Source of the DNA: Lentisphaera araneosa HTCC2155
Lineage (GTDB): Bacteria > Verrucomicrobiota > Lentisphaeria > Lentisphaerales > Lentisphaeraceae
Assembly (NCBI RefSeq): GCF_000170755.1
Contig: NZ_ABCK01000014.1
Span: 1-64,000 of the forward strand
Direction of reading: 5' to 3'
Length of the DNA: 64,000 nucleotides
Both the position numbers and the translations under genes were made by a program. The notes under the pieces are model-generated. The model made no database searches. It saw only the letters and a program-made list of their open reading frames with translations, and was not told the origin of the DNA. This document shows, one piece after another, positions 25,061-35,002 of the stretch. How positions within the stretch are numbered: position 1 is the first letter of the stretch; every line of letters starts with the position of its first letter.

Positions 25061-27211
25061 TTAGTACGTCAATGCATAAGAAATTATATTCGTAAAAAGT
25101 CGAATCGCAGATTCCGTATCTAAGCCACCAAAACTTTGGGCTCCTCCGCTAATCGAGCTACTTAAATCATAGGGAGAAACCACTAAGACATAACGTTGCG
25201 ATAATCGCAAGCCTTTGAGAAACTGCTCTTGACCCTGAGCTTTTCCCAGTAGCGTCAAAGCCTGTGAGTAAGGCTCTTTATATAGGACGTGATCCTCGGG
25301 GATCGCTTGGAGCTGTTCTTTGGGAAAGAGCTCTAATAGCAGTTCTGCAACCGAATCACCAAAATCAGTTTTTGAACAAGTATTTTCACAGAAAATAAAA
25401 CCTCCATTCTCCAAGTAAAACTTAAGGTTCGCCTTTTCTTCAGTACTTAAGTTCAGTTTTTTTGAACCGGAAAATGCAATAAAAGGCTGCTGTTGCATAG
25501 CTTTTAGATCTCTTAGATCAACTTCTTGAGCCTTGTTACGAGATGGAAAGTTCATGGATTGACGAAAATACGCCTGCATCAGCTCTAGTCCCATCGATTT
25601 CTTATTGAGGGATTCCACTCCCGTGTAAGACAAGTAGGCCAACTGCATACCATCGGCATTATCTTTTTTATCTAGAGTGATCGCCTTTTGCTTCTCTTCT
25701 TTTTTAATTAGTAATTGACGCTCAACTAAGCGACCGAGCAAAGGTTTTTCACCCATCGCATAACGTGCCATATTCGCCAAAGTTAAACGATTGATTTTGT
25801 GGACTTTTTTAGCTTCATATTGAATCGAGAAATCATCCTCTAATAAAAACACACGATGTGTCGAGCAGTAGGATTTTAGAACTTTGAGCGGCAATTGACT
25901 CGTTCTAAGGTCGTAATACATTTGGCGCAAAGGATGATCATTCGAAACCTCTTCAAAAACAGATGCTGGATAAATTTTTCTTAACTCTTGTGTCGTTCCA
26001 TCCACAAAGGGGCGGCTGGATAAGGCTGGTGCAATGAGAAGTGTACCACCGTCATCGAGAAACTTCTTTAAAACTTTGTTTTCATCATCAGTCAGACGCG
26101 TCACATTATATCCCGACCAATACAGAATGGGAAGTTTACCTAGAGACCTATTCTTCTGACTCAGCGATACCTTTTCCCAGTCCACTTTTGTTTCTAAAAG
26201 ATTCGTTAAATCCTTCATCATATTACGACAGTCATTGCGACGTAAATCTGAGTTGTTTTTGGCAAAAGTCGGAGTGAGTTTCCCCATCAACAAGGGCGTA
26301 TTGCCCTTAGCTAAAAAAAGTAAAGAAAAGAAAGGTTCGCTATAAGTACTGAAACGAAATTGATTACGAATCATACTCGTCGCTCCAAAACGATACCAAT
26401 CAATATTCGCTATATAGCGACGATCAAAAAATATGCCCACTCGCTCAAGACCATAACTTGTATAGCCATTCGAAAAAATACTTTGTGGTGAAGTTTTGAG
26501 AATATTTTCTAGTTTGTTATAGGACTTTTGAATGTTGGGGTTACTTAAATACTTACCTATAAAGCGGGGTCCTTTTTTTACTTCTAACGAGTCTTCAAGT
26601 TCTTCCCCACATATACTCAAAGATGACAAACCGGCGGCAGTCATACTCGGAGTTACATTTCGGCTCGATACATAACCCCAACCACCATCTTTGTTTTGTT
26701 GTCTGATATAGTGATCCCGCGAACGTTCAAAAACCACATCTGGAATTCTTACGCCTGCAGCCCGAGCCGCATTTAAGCCCAGCAAGGCAAACTGTGTCAC
26801 GGAATTATCACCTGGTCCTGTACCCGTATAATTCCAGGTTCCATTATTCGCTTGTGTACGTATTAAAACCTGTGCTTGACGATCTATTTCATTCTTATAT
26901 CGCACTTTATCCACTTCTGATAGTAGCATGATATAAACTGACAAGTCGTAGATACGGGACGGAGGATTATCTAAAAGTACTTTTAAAGCTTTCCTCATAA
27001 CGGGATCAGATGCTTTTACCCCCGCATAAGAAAGTGCTAAGGCATTAACCGCCGTATAACCTGCGCTTCGTCCACCAATATGACCCGTGGGTGCTTGCTG
27101 AGACTTTATGTTATTGATCAGCAAATCAATCGACAGGACGAGATCTTCGTCCGTCACTGCAAACAAACAGTTGATCGTCATAAAGAGAGTCAGTAAAAAA
27201 CTCTTATACAT
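25061..27211 (-). CDS. Exported DUF4159 protein with squalene-cyclase-like repeats
   Basis: The 716-aa protein has a signal peptide (1-18, ends NCLFA). The N-terminal 330 residues are an alpha/alpha-toroid of the prenyltransferase/squalene-cyclase type with QW-like motifs NNGTWNYTGTGPGDN and DGGWGYVSSRN. Two GATase-like Rossmann segments follow: LPILYWSGYNVTRL with FLDDGGTLLIAPAL (about 355-450) and the DUF4159 core PFIAFSGSKKLNLS with FYLENGGFIFCENTC (about 580-716). This architecture is common in planctomycete/Lentisphaera gene sets, often beside MoxR-DUF58-VWA genes, which are absent here. It probably binds a ligand in the periplasm; no enzymatic activity can be assigned. Confidence 0.88.
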   Translation of the reverse strand: MYKSFLLTLFMTINCLFAVTDEDLVLSIDLLINNIKSQQAPTGHIGGRSAGYTAVNALALSYAGVKASDPVMRKALKVLLDNPPSRIYDLSVYIMLLSEVDKVRYKNEIDRQAQVLIRTQANNGTWNYTGTGPGDNSVTQFALLGLNAARAAGVRIPDVVFERSRDHYIRQQNKDGGWGYVSSRNVTPSMTAAGLSSLSICGEELEDSLEVKKGPRFIGKYLSNPNIQKSYNKLENILKTSPQSIFSNGYTSYGLERVGIFFDRRYIANIDWYRFGATSMIRNQFRFSTYSEPFFSLLFLAKGNTPLLMGKLTPTFAKNNSDLRRNDCRNMMKDLTNLLETKVDWEKVSLSQKNRSLGKLPILYWSGYNVTRLTDDENKVLKKFLDDGGTLLIAPALSSRPFVDGTTQELRKIYPASVFEEVSNDHPLRQMYYDLRTSQLPLKVLKSYCSTHRVFLLEDDFSIQYEAKKVHKINRLTLANMARYAMGEKPLLGRLVERQLLIKKEEKQKAITLDKKDNADGMQLAYLSYTGVESLNKKSMGLELMQAYFRQSMNFPSRNKAQEVDLRDLKAMQQQPFIAFSGSKKLNLSTEEKANLKFYLENGGFIFCENTCSKTDFGDSVAELLLELFPKEQLQAIPEDHVLYKEPYSQALTLLGKAQGQEQFLKGLRLSQRYVLVVSPYDLSSSISGGAQSFGGLDTESAIRLFTNIISYALTY

Positions 27212-27296
27212 TATAGGCTACTCCATTAACTTAGGCACTTTAAGTGCTTTCGACTTATTTAGCAAAGTGATTAAAGCTATTCCCCATAGAATCAAA

Positions 27297-27331
27297 GCAA
27301 AAAAAAGCGACTGAGAATTAACTCAGTCGCT
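27297..27331 (-). terminator. Rho-independent terminator of the MFS gene
   Basis: Read on the minus strand, GCGACTGAG and CTCAGTCGC form a nine-base stem around TTAATT, followed by a run of eight or nine T. It lies 20-55 bases past the MFS stop codon. Confidence 0.9.
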
Positions 27332-27350
27332 ACAATCAAGTGATAAACTC

Positions 27351-29081
27351 TTAGAGTTCTACACCTGGGATAGGCTCACCTTCCGGATCGTCATGCTTAT
27401 TATCACCGCCACCTTCGAGAACAACTGGTTTGTAACCGCCAATTGACTTGTAGTAGATGATCATAAGGATAAAGGCAATCGCCATGATACCAGGAAGAAC
27501 AGCTGCAACTTTGAGTGAACTTTGACCCGTTTTCTGGAGTTGAGCATCAAGTTTTTCGAGAGCAGCTTCATCTGTAATATATTTTTTAGCTTCAGCAACG
27601 TTAACTGAATCGTATTTTACTGAGAAGAATGATTTCTGTGTGTAGATTGCAGGAGCTTCTGCTTTTTCAACTTTTACTTCTGCAGCAACTTCAGCTTCTT
27701 TGCCTTCAGCACTCTCTTCAACTTTTACGTCAGCTTCAACTTTTGCTTCAACTTCAAGAGCTGGTAAGTTACCTGCTTTCGCTTGCTCGATAAGAGCTGG
27801 TTGTTGAGCAATAACTGTTTTAGCATTGTAGCTATCTTGAACAGCACCTAAGAATGGGAAACCGAAAATACCTACTGTCAGGAGACCCATTGCAGAAACT
27901 GTATTAAGAGTCATTGCACCACCTTTAGGGAACTGTTCAGCAACAAAACCTAAAACAGTTGGCCAGTAGAAAGTTTGACCTACAGCGTAGAAAGTAAAGG
28001 CAACAAAGATACCTGCGCCACTTACTGAAGAAAGGGCAAATAAACCAATGATTGAGAATACAGAACTTAAAAGCAAAAGTGCGGGAGGAGACATGTATTT
28101 AAGTGGTACACCTGCGAAGAAACGCAAAATCATCATGATACCAGCAGAACATACAATCGCTAACTGTGAGTACTTAGTACCGAGAACTGGCTGCATAAGA
28201 GTTTGAATCCAGCCATCTGTTGCGATTTCCGCAGTGGCGAGAGGAATCATAATCAAACAAAGAATAAAGAACAACCACTTACCTTTAGAACCAACGGCAA
28301 AACCAAATGCAGTACCACCGACGATACCAACAATAATACTGATTGTTAAGTGAGTATCACCGAAGTTAAAACCAAGTTGATTAGAGAGTTCATAGAAAAG
28401 GAAAGTAATGGCAAGACCTGCACCAAGACCACCAAATTCTTTAAGCATATCACTATTAGAAACATTGGCTTCAACACGTTCGTCAACTGGGAACTTATGG
28501 CACATTGCAAAAAGAATTGCGTAGATCGCAACAGGAATTAACATGATCCAGAAGATCCATTTTGCCGCATCCCAAGCAACAGATTCTTGAATCATGAAGT
28601 AGTAAGCTAAACCACCAATCACAATACCTGCAGGCCATGAAGCGTGAAGAATGTTGAGCATTTTAGATTTTTGCTCACGGTAAATTGAAGCACAAAGTGG
28701 GTTAATTACAGCTTCCACAACACCGTGACCTAAACCCGCAAAGAAACAGGCATACCACATGGCGTCGTATGATTTAGCCATGACAGTTAAAACAACTGAA
28801 AGTGCTTGAAGAGCGAATGCACAGAACATGGAAACTTTATAGCCGATTTTATCAACTAATAAACTGAAGAGAACCATCGTGATAGCAATCGGCCAAAGAG
28901 CTGCACCTGTTAAACCACCAACTTCGGCTAATGAAATCTCGAACTCATTTGACCATAACTTTGGGATCATTACGCGAAAAACAAAGCCCACACCTGCAGC
29001 TGTTAAAGCGAGGAAAGACGCCCAAAACAACTTCGATTTTTCGGATTCAGTTAAACCCGTCTTACATGTTACATCACTCAT
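27351..29081 (-). CDS. MFS transporter with acidic cytoplasmic insert
   Basis: The 576-aa protein shows about 12 transmembrane helices, starting LFWASFLALTAAGVGFVFRV, with the helix 4-5 sequence GLGHGVVEAVINPLCASIY typical of the FucP/sugar:proton symporter-like MFS group. Between the last helices (about residues 435-500) is an unusual region of Glu, Lys, Val and Ala repeats (VEAKVEADVKVEESAEG; VAAEVKVEKAEAP) without membrane character. The tail has EGGGDNKHDDPEGEPIP. The substrate is unknown; sugars are plausible. Divergent from the AlbA-type gene. Confidence 0.9.
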   Translation of the reverse strand: MSDVTCKTGLTESEKSKLFWASFLALTAAGVGFVFRVMIPKLWSNEFEISLAEVGGLTGAALWPIAITMVLFSLLVDKIGYKVSMFCAFALQALSVVLTVMAKSYDAMWYACFFAGLGHGVVEAVINPLCASIYREQKSKMLNILHASWPAGIVIGGLAYYFMIQESVAWDAAKWIFWIMLIPVAIYAILFAMCHKFPVDERVEANVSNSDMLKEFGGLGAGLAITFLFYELSNQLGFNFGDTHLTISIIVGIVGGTAFGFAVGSKGKWLFFILCLIMIPLATAEIATDGWIQTLMQPVLGTKYSQLAIVCSAGIMMILRFFAGVPLKYMSPPALLLLSSVFSIIGLFALSSVSGAGIFVAFTFYAVGQTFYWPTVLGFVAEQFPKGGAMTLNTVSAMGLLTVGIFGFPFLGAVQDSYNAKTVIAQQPALIEQAKAGNLPALEVEAKVEADVKVEESAEGKEAEVAAEVKVEKAEAPAIYTQKSFFSVKYDSVNVAEAKKYITDEAALEKLDAQLQKTGQSSLKVAAVLPGIMAIAFILMIIYYKSIGGYKPVVLEGGGDNKHDDPEGEPIPGVEL

Positions 29082-29419
29082 ATAAACACTCCGTTTATTT
29101 TTATTATAAGATTTTTAAAATTCTAAGATCTGCACAAGGATCAGAAAAATTATCACCTAAAGTAAATTCAAATCATTATTTGTATTGTATGATTACGTCA
29201 ATTTTTATGTCAAAACCACCACGAGCCATTGATTAAACTTATTTAGTTTTAAGCGCGCCAAGATAAACTTCTTTATTAAGCAAAGAAAGTATATTGCATA
29301 TCGTTTTATAAGTATTCATTAAAAATTCATCATAAATAAAGCTTGTTCACACACAATTCCTTTTCTAATAGTCATTTAACAATTAGGTTACAGCCAACTT
29401 TGACTCAATAGGAACTGTC
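29082..29419. other. Divergent promoter region, no gene seen
   Basis: This 338-base AT-rich gap separates divergent genes and must hold both promoters. A dyad AATCAT...ATGATT lies near 29170-29195. No small gene, RNA or repeat was recognised. Confidence 0.6.
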
Positions 29420-30757
29420 ATGCTCAACCCTTTAGAATTCACAGTAGAAAACCTTTCCACGGAATTAAAAACTTGGTTAGATCTCGACAATCCTGAACAT
29501 CAAGCCAAAATCATCAAAGCCCTATCCGCGCTATACAATGTGAATGGTGGGCGCCTGATCATCGGTTTTTGCGACGATAACTGCCGACCTGACTTAGAAA
29601 GGCGACCCGAAGGCGACGTTCGCGAAATATATTCCATTGATTTTGTCTTGCTCTTGCTTCATCGTTATTGCTCGTCAACTTTCCCCGTCACCCTAAATTT
29701 CTGGAAAAAAGACGGCCTCGAATATCCAGTCTTTAACGTTGGTTCTGGCGTCAAAAAAATTATTGGCATCAAAAAGCCTCTGATGATGGGAGATAAGATG
29801 CTGATTCAGCAAAATGTCGCTTACGTTCGAGCTTTTAAAGCCGGTAAGTTTGAAACCAAGATGGCTGAATACGACGAGATGAATTTTATGATGGAAATCT
29901 GTATCGATAATCGCGAGGCTAATATTGCCCGTTTTATGCGCCGACACTTTGATGATCTCATGCAACAATTTACGGCACTTAATCAGGTTAGTGATGACAT
30001 TGATCTCTACAACCCCTTTCAAAACTTTGTCCTTAACTCCCGTCAACGCTTCCTCTATAATGCTGGACCCAAACTCAATCGAAAATTCGCTTACCTCGAA
30101 GCCTCCGTCAACCTCAACCACAAATGTATTGGCCAGAGTCTTGACGGTCGTTTCTTAGAACGTTTTTTAGGAGCCAACCGCAACCTCAGTGGCTGGCCCT
30201 TTTGGTTGGATGTCAGGCAAGAAGGCAGCACAATTGAGCCCTACGACAATTGCTTCGAGGGTTACATTTGCCGACTCTTCAAAGATGACTCTTTCCAAGA
30301 ACAAAAAAGCCACTTGGATTTTTGGCGTGCGAGCCCAGAAGGCTACTTCTACCACAAGCGCGTGCTGAATTCCGACCTCTATTTTCATAAAGAACGCTGC
30401 ATGGATCCCGTCAGTTTAATCACTCGAATCTGTGAGATCATTGACGCCAGCATCAACTTTGCTCGAGTGTTTTATATTCCTGATGACAAAAGCGCCAACA
30501 TTAATATTGTCCTTAGTGGAATGAAAGGCCGCAAACTAGAGTCTTGGACAGATTACGTTTATCACCTCCCCCTTGGTAGCCCCTGTGAATCCGACCAAAT
30601 CGACTTAGACATTTGCATACCCGTGCATACCTCACTAAAAACTGTGAGTGTCTTAATCTATAACCACATCAAGGAAGTTTTCTCTTATTTCCCCGGTGCA
30701 CGTTTAGACAACAAATTGATTAACGATATCATCCAACAAATTCGCGGCCGCAATTAG
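29420..30757 (+). CDS. AlbA_2/Schlafen-type N-terminal domain protein
   Basis: The first 130 residues resemble the AlbA_2 (divergent AAA-4/Schlafen core) domain: ELKTWLDLDNPEHQAKIIKA, LYNVNGGRLIIGFCDDN and VAYVRAFKAGKFETKM, the usual spacing for this putative nucleic-acid-binding module. The remaining 310 residues, rich in Arg, Asp and aromatic residues (NLSGWPFWLDVRQEG; DPVSLITRICEIIDASI), match nothing I know. No signal peptide or membrane helix, so it is cytosolic. AGGA precedes the ATG. It is transcribed alone ahead of leuS. A role in regulation or defence is possible but not supported by context. Confidence 0.78.
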   Translation: MLNPLEFTVENLSTELKTWLDLDNPEHQAKIIKALSALYNVNGGRLIIGFCDDNCRPDLERRPEGDVREIYSIDFVLLLLHRYCSSTFPVTLNFWKKDGLEYPVFNVGSGVKKIIGIKKPLMMGDKMLIQQNVAYVRAFKAGKFETKMAEYDEMNFMMEICIDNREANIARFMRRHFDDLMQQFTALNQVSDDIDLYNPFQNFVLNSRQRFLYNAGPKLNRKFAYLEASVNLNHKCIGQSLDGRFLERFLGANRNLSGWPFWLDVRQEGSTIEPYDNCFEGYICRLFKDDSFQEQKSHLDFWRASPEGYFYHKRVLNSDLYFHKERCMDPVSLITRICEIIDASINFARVFYIPDDKSANINIVLSGMKGRKLESWTDYVYHLPLGSPCESDQIDLDICIPVHTSLKTVSVLIYNHIKEVFSYFPGARLDNKLINDIIQQIRGRN

Positions 30758-30882
30758 TTCTCCCAAGTAATTTTATTTAGCTCCACAAAAGAAGACAAAG
30801 TTCCTTTATCTCCCTATTGGCATTTTGGCTTCTTATGATAGATTTCCCGACATTTTTTAAAATTTACAAACGAGAATAATTT

Positions 30883-33504
30883 ATGTCTGAAATCATTAAA
30901 GATTACGACCACTTGGCCATAGAAAGTAAATGGCAAAAGTACTGGCTTGATAATAAAACTTTTAAAGTTGAAAAGGACGAAACAAAACCCAAGTTTTACG
31001 CTTTGGACATGTTCCCTTACCCCTCAGGTTCTGGTCTACACGTAGGTCACCCAGAAGGCTACACAGCTTCCGATATCATTTGCCGTTACAAACGTCAAAA
31101 AGGTTTCAACGTCCTCCACCCAATGGGTTGGGATGCTTTTGGCTTACCTGCAGAACAGTATGCTATGAAGACAGGTGTCCACCCCTCAATCACTACTGAA
31201 AAAAATGTCGACAACTTCCGTCGTCAAATCCAAGAGCTTGGTTTTTCCTATGACTGGGATCGCGAGATCAACACCACTGATGAAAAGTACTACAAATGGA
31301 CACAGTGGATTTTCCTTCAGCTTTATAAAAAGGGTTTAGCTAAAATCGACAATGTCGATGTAAACTGGTGCCCTACTACTCGTACAGTTCTCGCCAACGA
31401 AGAAGTCAATAATGGCATGGACGAAAAAGGCAATGCAGTTGAGCGCAAACCTATGAAGCAATGGGTTTTCAAAATCACTGAATATGCTGAACAGCTACTT
31501 GAAGGTCTTGATGATCTCGATTGGCCTGAAGGTATTAAAGAGATGCAACGCAACTGGATTGGTAAATCTATCGGTGCTGAAGTTGACTTTGTCCTTGATG
31601 GCCATAGCGACAAAATCCGTGTATACACAACTCGTCCCGACACTTTATTTGGCGCTACTTATATGGTTCTCGCTCCCGAGCATGATTTAGTTTCTCAAAT
31701 CACTACGGCAGATAAAAAAGCAGAAATCGAAGCTTACGTGACTAAAGCTCGTAATATGTCTGAACAAGATCGTTCAGAAAACAAAGAAAAGACCGGTGTT
31801 CACACAGGTGCTTACGCAATCAATCCTGTGAATGGCGAAAAGCTCCCCATCTGGATTTCTGATTATGTTCTCTCGAGCTATGGCACGGGAGCGATCATGT
31901 CCGTTCCTGCACATGATGACCGTGACTTTGAATTTGCTCAAGCTTTTGATCTTCCAATCACATGTATCATTTCGCCAAACATCAAAGAAGCCAAATACGA
32001 AGGTGTGGATGTGGAAGCGGCACTTGCTGGTAAAGCTTGCTGGACTGGCAATGGCGAACTCATTAATTCATCTAACCAAGATGGCTTAGATCTTAATGGT
32101 TTGGAAGTGAAAGACTCCAAACGCAAGGCAACTGACTGGCTCGTGAGCAAAGGCCTTGGTGAAGAAAAAACAAACTACCGTCTTCGTGACTGGATTTTCT
32201 CTCGTCAACGCTATTGGGGTGAACCCTTCCCAATTGTCCACATGGAAGATGGTTCCATCAAAACTCTTGAAAACGAACTCCCTGTACGTCTACCCGAAAT
32301 GGAAAACATCCACCCTTCTGCAACTGGTGAGTCTCCTTTAGCCAACGCTACTAAATGGCTCGATTACACTTGCCCTGAAACAGGAATGAAAGGTCGTCGT
32401 GAAACAAACACCATGCCACAATGGGCAGGCTCTTGCTGGTATTACCTTCGTTATATTGACGCAGGCAATAGTGAAGCGGCTTTTGATCCCGAGATAGAAA
32501 AGTACTGGATGCCAGTGGATCTCTACATCGGTGGTGCTGAACACGCAGTTTTACACTTACTCTACGCTCGTTTCTGGCACAAGGTTCTTTTTGATCTCGG
32601 AATTGTTTCTGTTAAAGAACCTTTCCAAAAGCTTTTTAACCAAGGTATGATCCTGGCCGTTTCATACAAAAACAAAGCAGGATTCTGGGTTGGCACTGAC
32701 CTTGTCGTAGACGAAAACGGCGATGCAGTACCTTCTAATATGGAACTCGATTCAACAAAGAAGTACTTCCATAAAGATACGGGTGAGGAACTCGAACAGA
32801 TGGCTGGCAAAATGTCAAAATCTCTTTCTAACGTGGTTAATCCCGATGATATCGTTAAAGAATTTGGCGCTGATTCACTGCGCTTATACGAAATGTTCAT
32901 GGGTGCACTCGCCGACTCTAAACTGTGGATCACTAGCAGTATCAATGGGATCAACAAATTCCTAACGCGCTGTCACAAGCTTGTCGTCGATAAAAATGGC
33001 GAACTCAATTCAAGTATTTCTGATGACGCTGAACTGAGCGAAGACTCTCGCCGTACACTTCATGCCACCATTAAGAAAGTGGGCGAAGATATCGAAAGTT
33101 TCGGTTTCAATACAGCCATTTCACAAATGATGATTTTCATTAATGAGTTCAGTAAGCTCAAAGCCATACCAAAATCGGCTATCGAAGATTTTGTAACTAT
33201 CCTCTCACCCTTTGCGCCCCACCTCGCTGAAGAGCTTTGGGAGAAACTTGGACACACAGAGACCATTGCTTATGTTCAATGGCCTGAATATAAAGAAGAA
33301 TTCCTCAAACTCTCTGAAGTAGAAATTCTCGTGCAAGTTCTAGGCAAACCAGTTAAGCGCATGAAGGTAGCTGCTGATGCAGATGCTAAACAGCTCGAAG
33401 AGATTGCTTTAGCTGACGATGATGTAAAATCGCGTATCGAAGGTAAAACAGTGAGAAAAATCATCGCTGTCCCCGGTCGATTAGTCAATATTGTCGCTAC
33501 GTAA
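30883..33504 (+). CDS. leuS: Leucyl-tRNA synthetase
   Basis: The 873-aa class Ia synthetase charges tRNA-Leu. HIGH motif appears as HVGH (residues 53-56, in [20 protein letters not shown]) and KMSKS at 643-647. The CP1 editing domain is present ([39 protein letters not shown]), as are the catalytic [11 protein letters not shown] and [18 protein letters not shown]. Length and order match bacterial LeuRS. Monocistronic, with a strong terminator. Confidence 0.98.
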   Translation: MSEIIKDYDHLAIESKWQKYWLDNKTFKVEKDETKPKFYALDMFPYPSGSGLHVGHPEGYTASDIICRYKRQKGFNVLHPMGWDAFGLPAEQYAMKTGVHPSITTEKNVDNFRRQIQELGFSYDWDREINTTDEKYYKWTQWIFLQLYKKGLAKIDNVDVNWCPTTRTVLANEEVNNGMDEKGNAVERKPMKQWVFKITEYAEQLLEGLDDLDWPEGIKEMQRNWIGKSIGAEVDFVLDGHSDKIRVYTTRPDTLFGATYMVLAPEHDLVSQITTADKKAEIEAYVTKARNMSEQDRSENKEKTGVHTGAYAINPVNGEKLPIWISDYVLSSYGTGAIMSVPAHDDRDFEFAQAFDLPITCIISPNIKEAKYEGVDVEAALAGKACWTGNGELINSSNQDGLDLNGLEVKDSKRKATDWLVSKGLGEEKTNYRLRDWIFSRQRYWGEPFPIVHMEDGSIKTLENELPVRLPEMENIHPSATGESPLANATKWLDYTCPETGMKGRRETNTMPQWAGSCWYYLRYIDAGNSEAAFDPEIEKYWMPVDLYIGGAEHAVLHLLYARFWHKVLFDLGIVSVKEPFQKLFNQGMILAVSYKNKAGFWVGTDLVVDENGDAVPSNMELDSTKKYFHKDTGEELEQMAGKMSKSLSNVVNPDDIVKEFGADSLRLYEMFMGALADSKLWITSSINGINKFLTRCHKLVVDKNGELNSSISDDAELSEDSRRTLHATIKKVGEDIESFGFNTAISQMMIFINEFSKLKAIPKSAIEDFVTILSPFAPHLAEELWEKLGHTETIAYVQWPEYKEEFLKLSEVEILVQVLGKPVKRMKVAADADAKQLEEIALADDDVKSRIEGKTVRKIIAVPGRLVNIVAT

Positions 33505-33525
33505 AACTCTATTCAGAGTTTGTCA

Positions 33526-33559
33526 AAAAGGTCATAAGTTCAAACTTATGACCTTTTTT
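33526..33559 (+). terminator. Rho-independent terminator of leuS
   Basis: AAAGGTCATAAGTT and AACTTATGACCTTT form a long perfect stem with a tiny loop, then a T tract. It begins about 20 bases past the leuS stop. Confidence 0.93.
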
Positions 33560-33624
33560 CTTGCTCCTCTGTTAATATTCATGAGAAAGAAGCGTATTGT
33601 GAAAAAATATAAACGGAGTTTGTC

Positions 33625-34593
33625 ATGAAAAAATTATTTCTTTTAAGTTTGTTTACACTCAATAGTGCTCTTTTTGGCCACGGCTTTGACGAGTGGTACC
33701 AAGAGTTGAACGAAGAACAAAAAGCCCTCGTAAGTAAAGAATTCAATAGTTCTGAGCGAACTCAATGGCATTACGTTCCCATGAAAGAACGTAAGGGCTT
33801 AGCGATTTCCGCAATGAGCCAAGAACAAAGCGATGAGATGTTTCATATTATGGCACACGTTTTTTCCAAACAAGGAATCAACAAAGTTAAAGCCGTTATT
33901 GAAATGGAAAAAATCCTAAGAGAAGTTGAAGGCGATCACCGCGATCCAAAAAAATTCTACTTCACGCTCTTTGGAAAAATGAATCAAGGAAAATGGGGCT
34001 TTAGCTTTGAAGGTCATCATATCTCTGTGAACTTCACTTTTAATGATAAAGAACTCATTAGTGGCACCCCCCTCTTCTTTGGTGCGAATCCCGCAAAAAT
34101 ATTCAAGAACTCAAGTTCTACTCTTAAAGAAGGTGAACGCCCCCTCGCGTTTGCGGAAGACGCAGCTTTTGACTTAGTTAAGTCTTTTGACTCTAAACAA
34201 AAAGCTTTAGCGCACAAAGAAAAAGTTCAAATGCGCGACATGAAAGAAGGTAAGAAAGCTTTTCCAGGCGAATACGATAAGGACGGAATTAAGTGGCCCC
34301 AACTCAAGGCTTCTCAGCAGCAAGCTTTAATGACACTCATTAACCAAGCTTATATTAATGACCTCAATGAGCATTATGCTTCTCAAGTCATGAAAGAAAT
34401 TGAGCAAGACAAAAATAATATACGCTTTACTTATTACGGGGGAACTAACTTGCAGGAGCCTCACCACTATCAAATTATTGGTAGCGATATAGTTCTTCTC
34501 TTGTTCAATACGCAAAATGGAACTCAAAAGACTCCCGTTAATCACGTTCACCAAATTTGGCGTAGTCGTAAATCTGATTTTGGTGGTAAGTAG
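33625..34593 (+). CDS. Exported DUF3500-family protein
   Basis: ATG with GGAG eight bases upstream; signal peptide 1-18 (MKKLFLLSLFTLNSALFG). The 322-aa protein matches DUF3500 in order: WYQELNEEQKALVSKEFNSS, WHYVPMKERKGLAISAMSQE, YFTLFGKMNQGKWGFSFEGHH with VNFTFN, PLFFGANPA, and the tail IRFTYYGGTNLQEPHHYQI followed by HVHQIWR. The His- and aromatic-rich conserved sites suggest a periplasmic enzyme or binding protein, but no activity is established for the family. Single gene, converging with the uvrB operon. Confidence 0.87.
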   Translation: MKKLFLLSLFTLNSALFGHGFDEWYQELNEEQKALVSKEFNSSERTQWHYVPMKERKGLAISAMSQEQSDEMFHIMAHVFSKQGINKVKAVIEMEKILREVEGDHRDPKKFYFTLFGKMNQGKWGFSFEGHHISVNFTFNDKELISGTPLFFGANPAKIFKNSSSTLKEGERPLAFAEDAAFDLVKSFDSKQKALAHKEKVQMRDMKEGKKAFPGEYDKDGIKWPQLKASQQQALMTLINQAYINDLNEHYASQVMKEIEQDKNNIRFTYYGGTNLQEPHHYQIIGSDIVLLLFNTQNGTQKTPVNHVHQIWRSRKSDFGGK

Positions 34594-34594
34594 A

Positions 34595-35002
34595 CTACTT
34601 AAAGTCTTTATTCAAAATCAATTTTGCCGCAGATTGCCTTAGGCCATAGACCATGGCATTCTGCTCGTATTTTTTCGTTAACAGCAAGGCTTGTTCCAAA
34701 GTTATATTGAGGATAAAAAAACTATCTTCAATTGGCCAATCGGTATCTCGCCCCTTTCCTAGAGCAAAGTGATATTTGTAAGCTTTTAGGTCCGCTGATA
34801 AAGCTTCATTTCTCTTTTGGTTCTCTTCTTTTGACAAAAGTTTTGAGTAAGGGTTATGAGCGGTAATCAATGCCCACGATTCAACTTTGCGGCTATCGCA
34901 AAAGCTCAAGAGGTCCTCACCACATTGATCGATTTTGATACATAAATCGAATTCGGGAACCAAGTAATCCGTCTCTTTATAAGCCTGTATTAAATCATCC
35001 AT
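34595..35002 (-). CDS. DUF3293-family protein
   Basis: The 135-aa cytosolic protein matches DUF3293: YKETDYLVPEFDLCI near the start, ALITAHNPYSKLLSKEENQ with Asn residues typical of the family, and the end FGLRQ-like motif VYGLRQSAAKLIL. Its ATG overlaps the uvrB stop (TAATG), so it is the last gene of the uvrB operon. Function is unknown. Confidence 0.82.
   Translation of the reverse strand: MDDLIQAYKETDYLVPEFDLCIKIDQCGEDLLSFCDSRKVESWALITAHNPYSKLLSKEENQKRNEALSADLKAYKYHFALGKGRDTDWPIEDSFFILNITLEQALLLTKKYEQNAMVYGLRQSAAKLILNKDFK

Noticed and set aside
29693-30121. 142-codon minus-strand frame opposite the AlbA-type gene
   Set aside because: No ribosome binding site, no family, and complete overlap with a well-supported gene.
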